NCBI GenBank assembly: GCA_910578665.1
Contig: CAJTQU010000002.1
Coordinates: forward strand, 84,703-148,702
DNA from: an uncultured Muribaculaceae bacterium
GTDB lineage: Bacteria; Bacteroidota; Bacteroidia; Bacteroidales; Muribaculaceae
DNA length: 64,000 nt
Reading direction: 5' to 3'
Shown here: positions 16,738-24,535 of the stretch, piece by piece
Position numbering within the stretch: the first letter of the stretch is position 1
Layout: each line of letters starts with the position of its first letter
Notes under the pieces: generated by a model
Told to the model about the DNA's origin: nothing
Seen by the model: only the letters and a program-made list of their open reading frames with translations
Database searches by the model: none
Translations under genes and position numbers: made by a program

Positions 16738-19374
16738 ATGGATAACTTTGAGACTTACAACCCCTCGATAGAAGACGATAACGACGGCTTCTCATCGCGC
16801 ACATATAAAGATTTAAGCGGGATGGATGATAATATCCGTCCTGGTTCGCAGGGTACCCAGGGCGGCGGACGCAAGCCTCGTACAGTCAAAAGAAAAAAGG
16901 TTAAGTCTAAGGTACCTGGACTTGGCGAAAAAATAACATTTTTTTTAGCTGACGGCAGAACAAAGGCTATAATCGGTATAGCAGCTTTATTATTCGGCAT
17001 ATATCTGCTACTCGCATTCATTTCCTATATCACAGACGGTTTTCACGACCAAAGCGAGGTACAGAATGTGGCTGTAGGTACGGCAAAGGCAATAGCCAAT
17101 ACTGCCGGAGAGGGTGGAGCGCGTCTGTCAGAATTACTCATTAATAATTCGTTCGGACTGGCATCAGGCGTCATAATACTTTGGCTTATAGGGATAGCTT
17201 TGAAACAGTTCGGATTATTGCGTTTTAAAATAGTCAATTTCACTATAAAATGTCTGGTAGCGCTTGTTACGACATCGCTGATTATAGGTCTTGCGACAAT
17301 AGGTCTTGATTCGCATTTTTTGTGGGGTGGCGCTCATGGCTATTTTGTGAACGAACGTATAATACACCATTTGGGTTGGGCCGGGGCTGCACTATTGTGT
17401 ATTTTGCTGATAGCATTGTTTTTCGTGATATGCCTGTATGATATTTATAAATATTTCATGCGTATAGCGGCGAAACGCAAAGCGGAAAAGGAAGCGAGGC
17501 GTCTGGAAGAAGAAAAGCGTGCAGAACTAGAGCGCAAGATAGCCGATCTCAGAGCACTCGAAGAGGAACAGGCGGCAGAAGAGATTTTCTATGATGACGA
17601 ATCTGACAGAGATCTGACATTTGAGATGGGTTCATCACAAGATGCCGATGTCCCGTTAGAAAATGATATTGACGAGGAGGTCTCTTGTAAGGAGGAATCG
17701 GATTTGGATGCAGGAGAAGATGACAAGGTTGCGCTGCACAAAGTAGAAGACACCAGTACGGACACCTCTGCATCCGGTGAAGAGGAGGTACATATCGAGA
17801 CTGCAGGCGGCTTGATGACCGTGACTGCAAATGAGATAGGAAAAGCGGTGGACGATAACGCCACCCCTAATGTATATGACCCGACGGCAGAACTGTCTCA
17901 TTTCCAATTTCCAAGCTACAGCCTTTTGCGAGAATCTACGGCACGTATCAGTGTGGACCAAGACGAGCAAATGGAGAATCAGGACAAGATTCGTAATACT
18001 TTGGCTGATTTCGGTATCGGTATCACTGACATACATGCCACTGTGGGGCCTACTGTGACTCTCTATGAAATACGGCCCGACAAAGGTGTTAAGATAGCCA
18101 AAATAAGGAATCTGGGTGACGATATAGCTTTAAGTCTGGCTGCAATCGGAGTACGCATAATAGCGCCTATACCCGGTAAAGGGACCGTGGGCATCGAGGT
18201 CGCAAATAAAGATCCGCAGACAGTATCTATGCGTACCATCATCACATCCAAAGCTTACCAGGAATGCAAGTATGAGTTGCCGTTGGCTATAGGTTCCACA
18301 ATCAACAACAAGGTATACATAGCCGATTTGACGAAAATGCCCCATCTGCTTGTGGCCGGAGCCACAGGACAGGGTAAATCAGTAGGCCTGAATGCGATGA
18401 TTGCGTCACTGCTGTATCGCAAACATCCTGCAGAGCTTAAATTTGTGCTTGTTGACCCCAAGATGGTCGAATTCAGCCTGTATCGCGCGCTAGAGCGTCA
18501 TTATCTGGCAAAACTGCCAGACGAGGCAGAACCGGTTATTACCAAACCGGAGAAAGTTGTGGCCACACTGTCAAGTCTTTGTGTTGAGATGGATGCTCGT
18601 TATGATCTGTTGAAAATAGCCGGGGTGAGGAATATTAAGGAGTATAATGCCAAATTTACTTCCAAAGTTCTTAATCCGGAGAAAGGACATAAGTTCATGC
18701 CGTATATCGTGGTCATAGTGGATGAGTTTGCTGATTTGATTATGACGGCAGGCAAGGAGGTCGAAACACCGATAGCCCGGCTTGCCCAAAAAGCACGTGC
18801 GATAGGCATCCATGTCATATTGGCCACACAGCGTCCCAGTGCCAATGTTATCACTGGAGTAATAAAGGCGAATTTCCCGGCACGTATGGCTTTTAAAGTC
18901 GCATCGGGCATTGATTCTAGAACGGTGCTTGACGCGACAGGGGCACAACAGCTCATTGGGCGTGGCGACATGCTGGTTAGTAATAATTCCGAAATGGAGC
19001 GTGTGCAGTGTGCCTTTATAGACACACCTGAAGTGACGGCCATATGTGAACATATAGAGAGCCAGGTAGGTTATTCGTCTGCATATATGCTGCCTGAGCC
19101 TTTGCTTGTTGGTGACAGTGAGATATCTGGAGGCGGCGAATATTTCGCCGACAGAGACCCTTTGTTTGAAGAAATAGCACGACAGATAGTGACATCCAAT
19201 ACCGCGTCGACCAGCTCGCTGCAACGTCGATACCGCATCGGTTACAATCGAGCCGGCAATATCATGGACCAGATGGAGGCCGCCGGCATTGTCAGTGCTT
19301 CGACCGGTGGAAAACCGCGGCAGGTACTAGTTGATTCACAGACACTCGAAGCAATACTTGCCAATCACCAGTAA
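16738..19374 (+). CDS. ftsK: DNA translocase FtsK/SpoIIIE
   Basis: An 878-residue DNA pump that clears chromosome ends from the division septum and activates dimer resolution. Order: basic N-terminal region, four membrane helices (about residues 80-235), an acidic Glu/Asp-rich linker (about 240-380), the alpha/beta RecA-like motor with Walker A GATGQGKSVG and Walker B VVIVDEFADL, and a C-terminal gamma winged helix (YRIGYNRAGNIMDQMEAAGIV) that reads polar DNA motifs. The start is set at ATG 16738 because an upstream in-frame TTG overlaps the -7 box. Confidence 0.95.
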   Translation: MDNFETYNPSIEDDNDGFSSRTYKDLSGMDDNIRPGSQGTQGGGRKPRTVKRKKVKSKVPGLGEKITFFLADGRTKAIIGIAALLFGIYLLLAFISYITDGFHDQSEVQNVAVGTAKAIANTAGEGGARLSELLINNSFGLASGVIILWLIGIALKQFGLLRFKIVNFTIKCLVALVTTSLIIGLATIGLDSHFLWGGAHGYFVNERIIHHLGWAGAALLCILLIALFFVICLYDIYKYFMRIAAKRKAEKEARRLEEEKRAELERKIADLRALEEEQAAEEIFYDDESDRDLTFEMGSSQDADVPLENDIDEEVSCKEESDLDAGEDDKVALHKVEDTSTDTSASGEEEVHIETAGGLMTVTANEIGKAVDDNATPNVYDPTAELSHFQFPSYSLLRESTARISVDQDEQMENQDKIRNTLADFGIGITDIHATVGPTVTLYEIRPDKGVKIAKIRNLGDDIALSLAAIGVRIIAPIPGKGTVGIEVANKDPQTVSMRTIITSKAYQECKYELPLAIGSTINNKVYIADLTKMPHLLVAGATGQGKSVGLNAMIASLLYRKHPAELKFVLVDPKMVEFSLYRALERHYLAKLPDEAEPVITKPEKVVATLSSLCVEMDARYDLLKIAGVRNIKEYNAKFTSKVLNPEKGHKFMPYIVVIVDEFADLIMTAGKEVETPIARLAQKARAIGIHVILATQRPSANVITGVIKANFPARMAFKVASGIDSRTVLDATGAQQLIGRGDMLVSNNSEMERVQCAFIDTPEVTAICEHIESQVGYSSAYMLPEPLLVGDSEISGGGEYFADRDPLFEEIARQIVTSNTASTSSLQRRYRIGYNRAGNIMDQMEAAGIVSASTGGKPRQVLVDSQTLEAILANHQ

Positions 19375-19389
19375 ACTAAATTAATTGTT

Positions 19390-20037
19390 ATGATTCTGCA
19401 TAGATACATATCCAGATATACGGCCTGCATATTCATTATCTTCGGCTTAGTCTTTATGTGCGGTGTATCGCTGCGAGCGGCAACGCCGACAGCCTCCGGC
19501 ATATTGGATAAAGCAGCCTCGGCTCTTTTAAAAGGCGGGGGTGTTTCGGCTTCATACACAATGAAGAGCGGTGGCGGCACACAGCAGGGCACACTTAATG
19601 TAAAAGGCAAGAAGTTCAATATATCCAGCCGTGCGGCAAGCACATGGTATAACGGCCGGACATTATGGGATTATAATGCCGCCAATAATGAAGTCACATT
19701 GTCTGCTCCCACGGCACAGGAGGTGTCAGCAATTAATCCGTATGCGCTTGTTGCATCATACAAAACGGCATACACGCCGAAACTGCTTAAAAACAGTATC
19801 CGTGGCACATATGCGGTATTGCTGGCGCCAAAGAGCACGCAAAGCGCTGTAAAAAGCGCAATAATATACATACGTGCGTCAGACTACCAGCCTGTCCGTC
19901 TTGATGTAACTGCTCGAAACGGCTCTGTGTCTACCATAGTGGTTACTAATATACGGCGAGGAGTAAAGCTGGCAGACGCTGTTTTCAATTTTCCGAAGAA
20001 TAAATATCCTAATGCAAGCATAGTGGATTTGAGATAG
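19390..20037 (+). CDS. LolA-like outer-membrane lipoprotein carrier protein
   Basis: A 215-residue exported protein with an N-terminal signal segment (about residues 1-30, ending LRAA). The body fits the LolA fold: ILDKAASALLKGGGVSASYTM early on, the KGKKFNISSRAASTWYNGRTLWDYNAANNEV beta hairpins, and the late YQPVRLDVTARNGSVSTIVVTNI strand pair. LolA carries lipoproteins across the periplasm. It follows ftsK by 15 bases, an arrangement seen often in Bacteroidota, and is probably in the same transcript. Assignment as the main LolA rather than a paralog is likely but not proven. Confidence 0.8.
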   Translation: MILHRYISRYTACIFIIFGLVFMCGVSLRAATPTASGILDKAASALLKGGGVSASYTMKSGGGTQQGTLNVKGKKFNISSRAASTWYNGRTLWDYNAANNEVTLSAPTAQEVSAINPYALVASYKTAYTPKLLKNSIRGTYAVLLAPKSTQSAVKSAIIYIRASDYQPVRLDVTARNGSVSTIVVTNIRRGVKLADAVFNFPKNKYPNASIVDLR

Positions 20038-20079
20038 TATAAGTAATACATAACATAGAAACCCTAAATAAAATAACTC

Positions 20080-21018
20080 ATGGAAACAATCAAGACTAAA
20101 TGTCTGATTATCGGCTCTGGCCCTGCCGGTTACACAGCGGCCATCTATACTTCGCGTGCCAATCTCAGCCCAGTGCTCTACGAGGGTATGCAGCCTGGCG
20201 GCCAGCTCACAATCACAACTGATATAGAGAACTTCCCAGGTTATCCCGAAGGTATCAACGGTACTGAGATGATGGCTCAGTTTAAGCAGCAGGCGGCTCG
20301 TTTCGGAGCAGACATCCGCCCGAATATAATTTCAGACATTGACTTTTCCAAGCGTCCGTTCTTGTGTCATGCTGATAACGGCGATGAAATCTATGCTGAT
20401 ACAATTATCATAGCTACCGGTGCTAGTGCAAAATATCTGGGTCTGCCCGATGAGGAAAAATATCGCGGTATGGGGGTAAGCGCGTGCGCTACCTGCGACG
20501 GATTCTTCTATCGTAAGAAAAAAGTCGCTGTAGTCGGCGGCGGTGATACAGCATGCGAGGAAGCATTATACCTCAGTACTCTGGCCAGCGAGGTATACCT
20601 GATTGTCCGTAAGGACCACTTGCGTGCCTCAAAGGTAATGCAGCGCCGCGTCATGGATAAAGAAAATATTAAAATTCTGTTTAATACCAATACTGTGGGA
20701 CTGTTTGGCGAGGACGGCGTAGAAGGTGCCCATCTTGTCAGACACAAGGGTACCGACCAAGAGGAATATTACGACATCGCTGTCGACGGATTCTTCCTTG
20801 CCATAGGCCACCAGCCCAATACCAAACTGTTTGAGCCTGAGCTGGAACTTGACAATACTGGTTACATCAAAACATTTGACGGTACTACAGCCACTAATAT
20901 CGAGGGTGTATTTGCTGCCGGAGACGTGGCAGATCCTCGCTATCGCCAGGCTATTACTGCTGCCGGTATGGGATGTAAGGCGGCCATCGATGTAGATCGC
21001 TTCCTGCTTGAGCATTAA
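20080..21018 (+). CDS. trxB: Thioredoxin reductase
   Basis: NADPH-dependent flavoenzyme of 312 residues that reduces thioredoxin. FAD-binding GSGPAGYTAAIY at the N-terminus, redox-active ACATCDG (CxxC) near residue 138, NADPH-binding GGGDTACEEA, and the C-terminal FAD motif AAGDVADPRYRQAITAAGMG are all intact. A 14-bp hairpin directly follows the stop. No thioredoxin gene lies next to it; the one thioredoxin-like gene in the window is at 60604-60933. Confidence 0.96.
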   Translation: METIKTKCLIIGSGPAGYTAAIYTSRANLSPVLYEGMQPGGQLTITTDIENFPGYPEGINGTEMMAQFKQQAARFGADIRPNIISDIDFSKRPFLCHADNGDEIYADTIIIATGASAKYLGLPDEEKYRGMGVSACATCDGFFYRKKKVAVVGGGDTACEEALYLSTLASEVYLIVRKDHLRASKVMQRRVMDKENIKILFNTNTVGLFGEDGVEGAHLVRHKGTDQEEYYDIAVDGFFLAIGHQPNTKLFEPELELDNTGYIKTFDGTTATNIEGVFAAGDVADPRYRQAITAAGMGCKAAIDVDRFLLEH

Positions 21019-21023
21019 AATAG

Positions 21024-21059
21024 TATGGTCAGTGGCGTAGATATCCGCCACTGACCATA
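21024..21059 (+). terminator. Hairpin after trxB
   Basis: A perfect 14-bp stem (21024-21037 with 21046-21059) around an 8-base loop, starting 6 bases after the trxB stop. It lacks a U-rich tail, so it may act as a weak terminator or an mRNA 3-prime stabiliser. Confidence 0.65.
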
Positions 21060-21083
21060 TACACAATTGTAACATGTGGATAT

Positions 21084-21533
21084 ATGGAAAATAATGCGGC
21101 AGACAAGCAGAAACAGCTTGATATACGTTATCTGCGCATGGCTCGGATATGGGCAGAGAATTCATATTGCCAGCGCCGGCGTGTAGGTGCGCTGATGGTA
21201 AAAGATAAAACTATTATTTCTGACGGATACAACGGAACACCGTCGGGCTTTGCAAATGTATGTGAGGACAGTGCCGGTGTGACACTTCCGTATGTGCTGC
21301 ATGCCGAGGCAAATGCTATTACCAAAGTGGCACGCAGCAATAATGCTAGCGAGGGTAGCACGCTGTATGTTACGACATCACCGTGCATGGAGTGTTCAAA
21401 ATTGATTATACAAGCCGGCATTAAACGAGTGGTCTTTTCCGAACTATACCGAATTTCAGACGGTATGTCATTGCTCAAAGAGGCCGGAGTAGAAGTAATA
21501 CATCTGCCTCTGTCAGAGATAGAAGAATCCTAA
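21084..21533 (+). CDS. Deoxycytidylate deaminase family protein
   Basis: A 149-residue zinc-dependent deaminase expected to convert dCMP to dUMP, feeding thymidylate synthesis. Zinc ligands and catalytic Glu are visible as HAEAN (about residue 72) and PCMECS (about residue 98). The RRRVGALMVKDKTIISDGYNGTPSGFANVCED segment is the nucleotide-binding part typical of the dCMP deaminase/ComEB group. It precedes the S41 peptidase gene by 24 bases. Confidence 0.9.
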   Translation: MENNAADKQKQLDIRYLRMARIWAENSYCQRRRVGALMVKDKTIISDGYNGTPSGFANVCEDSAGVTLPYVLHAEANAITKVARSNNASEGSTLYVTTSPCMECSKLIIQAGIKRVVFSELYRISDGMSLLKEAGVEVIHLPLSEIEES

Positions 21534-21557
21534 AAGGTTGTAAAGCTAAATTGGTGT

Positions 21558-23189
21558 ATGAATCGTAAAAGGCTGTATTCTGTGATAATGCCTTTGGGGG
21601 CATTATTATTGTTGTTTCTCGGAGTGGTAATGGGACGTTTCTTTTTTGCCGGAAACGGTAGAATCGGCGGCGCCGGACATGATAAGATAAGCGATGTAGT
21701 ACGCATAATCAGCGAGCAATATGTCGACACTTTGGATAGCAAGCAACTTGCCGACCTTACGCTGACTTCTCTTCTTGCAAGCCTAGATCCTCATTCCGAA
21801 TATATTCCCAAGGAATCATTACAGGCTGTTAATGAAGACCTGGACGGTACTTTTTCCGGAGTGGGCATAAGCTTCCAGATTGTCAATGACACAGTAACAG
21901 TGGTGGAAGCTATAACAGGAGGTCCGGCAGAGAAACTGGGAATAGTGGCGGGAGACCGCATCATTTCTGCAAATGGGAAAAAACTGACCGGTACAGATAT
22001 TACCAATGAGGATGTATTTAAGAACCTGAGAGGTAAAAAGGGAACTAAAGTAAAGCTTGAAATTAAGCGGCTTAACTCACCCAAGACAGCCTCATACGAT
22101 GTTACACGTAGCGATATTCCGGTAAATTCGGTGGATGCGTCATATATTATAGAGGGCACTCACACCGGCTATATGAAATTGTCAAAATTCACGCGCAATA
22201 CATATATGGAGTTCCTGAACGCGCTGCTTGACCTAGACTCAAAGGGAATGGACAAACTAGTGCTTGACCTGAGGGGCAATCCCGGCGGATACATGGAGCA
22301 GGCTATACTTATTGCAAATGAATTTCTACCAGGAGGCAGGAAAATAGTATACACCAAATCGCGTACTGAGGAAAACAAGCTTGACGCGGTAGCAGACGGT
22401 ACTGGTTCTCACCAAGATATACCCCTTGCTGTAATCATCAACGAGTATTCAGCTTCTGCATCTGAAATAATTGCCGGAGCCATACAGGATAACGACCGCG
22501 GTATAGTGGTAGGCCGCAGATCATTCGGCAAAGGTCTTGTCCAGAATCAGACGATGCTTCCGGACTCTTCTGCCATACGTCTGACTGTTGCCAGATATTA
22601 CACACCTTCCGGCAGAAGTATACAGAAAGAATATAAGATAGGAGAGACCATTGATTATGAACGTGATATACTTGACCGTTATAATCATGGAGAGTTTTTC
22701 CACCTTGATTCCGTTAAACTGGATAAAAGTAAGAGATATAAAACTGTTGGCGGACGTACAGTGCATGGCGGAGGCGGAATCATGCCAGACATCTTTGTTC
22801 CAGAGGACACCACAGGCGTAACATCTTATTATCTTAATGTCAATAATGCAGGACTTATACAGCAGTTCTCATTTAAGATGGCAGATGCCTATAGGTCTCT
22901 GCTGAAAGGGGTGAAAACAGGCTCGCATGTATTAAATATCATACCGAATGATAATATGCTTTTGGAGAAATTTGCTGATTTTGCCGAGAGCAAAGGTATA
23001 CCAGCCCGTTGGTATTATATAAATATTTCTGCGGCGCTGCTCACTGACCAGATCAAGTCATTTATAGTACGTGACGTGCTTGGCTATAATGATTTTTATG
23101 AGATCTTCAACCGGTCAGACAGAACAATAAAAGCCGCAGTCGAGTTTTTAAATAAAGGAGAATTGCCAAGTTCTCCCGTCACTCGTTAA
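21558..23189 (+). CDS. S41-family C-terminal processing peptidase (CtpA/Prc-like)
   Basis: A 543-residue serine protease anchored or exported through an N-terminal hydrophobic segment (residues about 8-28). A PDZ domain follows at about 90-175 (DGTFSGVGISFQI), then the protease core with KLVLDLRGNPGGYMEQA, the Ser nucleophile in NEYSASASEI and the Lys base in FGKGLVQ. It would process periplasmic or outer-membrane proteins. The C-terminal 150 residues extend beyond the core, as in tail-specific proteases of Bacteroidota. It is unbroken, unlike the S41 fragment at 41591-42127. Confidence 0.92.
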   Translation: MNRKRLYSVIMPLGALLLLFLGVVMGRFFFAGNGRIGGAGHDKISDVVRIISEQYVDTLDSKQLADLTLTSLLASLDPHSEYIPKESLQAVNEDLDGTFSGVGISFQIVNDTVTVVEAITGGPAEKLGIVAGDRIISANGKKLTGTDITNEDVFKNLRGKKGTKVKLEIKRLNSPKTASYDVTRSDIPVNSVDASYIIEGTHTGYMKLSKFTRNTYMEFLNALLDLDSKGMDKLVLDLRGNPGGYMEQAILIANEFLPGGRKIVYTKSRTEENKLDAVADGTGSHQDIPLAVIINEYSASASEIIAGAIQDNDRGIVVGRRSFGKGLVQNQTMLPDSSAIRLTVARYYTPSGRSIQKEYKIGETIDYERDILDRYNHGEFFHLDSVKLDKSKRYKTVGGRTVHGGGGIMPDIFVPEDTTGVTSYYLNVNNAGLIQQFSFKMADAYRSLLKGVKTGSHVLNIIPNDNMLLEKFADFAESKGIPARWYYINISAALLTDQIKSFIVRDVLGYNDFYEIFNRSDRTIKAAVEFLNKGELPSSPVTR

Positions 23190-23210
23190 ACAAGATAAAA
23201 CTGATATAAT

Positions 23211-23759
23211 ATGACAGACAAGTCTGAAATACGGAGAAAGATAAAGAACATGCGAAAAATGCTGGATGAGGCTGATAAAGCAATTGCAGCTGAAGCAGTG
23301 TTCAACCAGCTTGAAAAGACAGCAGCCTTTATAATGGCCAAGAGAATACTTATGTATCATTCTTTGCCTGATGAAGTTTCTACACACGCTTTTTTGAGGA
23401 AATGGGCGTCTGAGAAATCGTTTTTTCTGCCCCGTGTCAACGGGGTCGACCTGGATATACTGCCGTATGAGCAGACGCGTTTAGAGCTTGGCTCGTTTCA
23501 GATCGAGGAACCCACAGGCAACGATCTGGTTGATCCCTCTACCATTGAATTGATCATAACACCAGCAGTAGCATATGACCGCAAAGGCAACCGTCTCGGC
23601 CGAGGAAAAGGATTTTATGATAGATTGCTCACACAGAGTAGCGCGACTAAAATAGGAGTGGCATATCATTTCCAGATAGTCGATGATATTCCTGTAGAGC
23701 CGCATGATGTGCCGGTAGACATGGTTATAACCGATAAAGCAGTCATAATAACGAAATAA
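23211..23759 (+). CDS. 5-formyltetrahydrofolate cyclo-ligase
   Basis: ATP-dependent enzyme of 182 residues that returns 5-formyl-THF to 5,10-methenyl-THF. The N-terminal IRRKIKNMRKML helix, the LPRV-like FFLPRVNG segment and the diagnostic AVAYDRKGNRLGRGKGFYDRLL motif are present, the last binding ATP and folate. Its stop overlaps the next gene's ATG by one base (TAATG), so it is coupled to the LuxR-type regulator. Confidence 0.93.
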   Translation: MTDKSEIRRKIKNMRKMLDEADKAIAAEAVFNQLEKTAAFIMAKRILMYHSLPDEVSTHAFLRKWASEKSFFLPRVNGVDLDILPYEQTRLELGSFQIEEPTGNDLVDPSTIELIITPAVAYDRKGNRLGRGKGFYDRLLTQSSATKIGVAYHFQIVDDIPVEPHDVPVDMVITDKAVIITK

Positions 23760-24337
23760 TGAGGATTGCACTGGTGGGGTTATCCCCACTTACCGCATTG
23801 GGTTTTGAAGCCCTGATTACCCGTCTGTGGCCTTTGTGTGAAGTGTTGGCATACGATATTACGCACACGGGCCACAGCCACGCACAGCGCGAAGCAGACG
23901 GATTTCACGAATGGCAGCAAGCAGACTGCCATATAGTGTCTGCCTCGGCACTAGCTATGCATGCACGCTTTTTTATGCCTCGTCTGGATAAAATATTGCT
24001 GGTTACATCATCTGCTCCTGACATTCCTCAGCATGCCGCATTTGCAATGGTATCACCATCAGCATCGATCAAAGATTTAACAAATGCCGTAGAGCAGCTT
24101 AAGAGTGTGTCATACCATGAAAATGCAGCACATGACGCAACCACCGCACTGACTAACCGGGAAATCGATGTTTTGAAACTTACGGCTCTTGGAAAGACTG
24201 CCAAACAGGTTGCGGCAGAACTATGTATTTCCGTAAACACCGTGCTTACACACCGCAAAAACATTTCTTCTAAACTCGGACTTCGCAGTGCGCCCGCGCT
24301 GACACATTATGCTATGGTGCACGGGCTATTACAGTGA
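23759..24337 (+). CDS. LuxR-type regulator with a degenerate receiver-like domain
   Basis: A 192-residue protein. Residues about 128-190 are a clear LuxR-type helix-turn-helix (LTNREIDVLKLTALGKTAKQVAAELCISVNTVLTHRKNI). Residues 1-110 have the alternating pattern of a CheY-like receiver, but the phospho-acceptor Asp is missing where it is expected (ADCHIVSASAL) and there is no acidic pocket after the first strand (IALVGLSPL). It therefore probably does not work by ordinary aspartate phosphorylation. Target genes are unknown; it is translationally coupled to the folate enzyme upstream. Confidence 0.8.
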   Translation: MRIALVGLSPLTALGFEALITRLWPLCEVLAYDITHTGHSHAQREADGFHEWQQADCHIVSASALAMHARFFMPRLDKILLVTSSAPDIPQHAAFAMVSPSASIKDLTNAVEQLKSVSYHENAAHDATTALTNREIDVLKLTALGKTAKQVAAELCISVNTVLTHRKNISSKLGLRSAPALTHYAMVHGLLQ

Positions 24338-24452
24338 TCGCTCTTGTATTTTCCTAATCTGTTTTGTCGATTATAGACACCGATTGGTCGGATATATGCG
24401 GCTGTATGTCGAATATAGCTTTTTATCATGGTATAAAACCGAAAATATTTAT

Positions 24453-24460
24453 TAACTTTG
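24453..24460 (+). promoter_or_regulatory. -7 box TAACTTTG upstream of the M16 peptidase
   Basis: Matches TAnnTTTG and lies 75 bases before the ATG at 24536, leaving a leader of about 65 bases. The -33 position holds TGGT rather than TTTG, so strength is uncertain. The remainder of the 198-base gap 24338-24535 shows no gene or strong terminator. Confidence 0.5.
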
Positions 24461-24535
24461 TAGCCGTGAAGCTGTTTATGCCAGCTTCATGCACTCTACA
24501 GACAACAACATGTATAACTAATTAATAACCCCACT

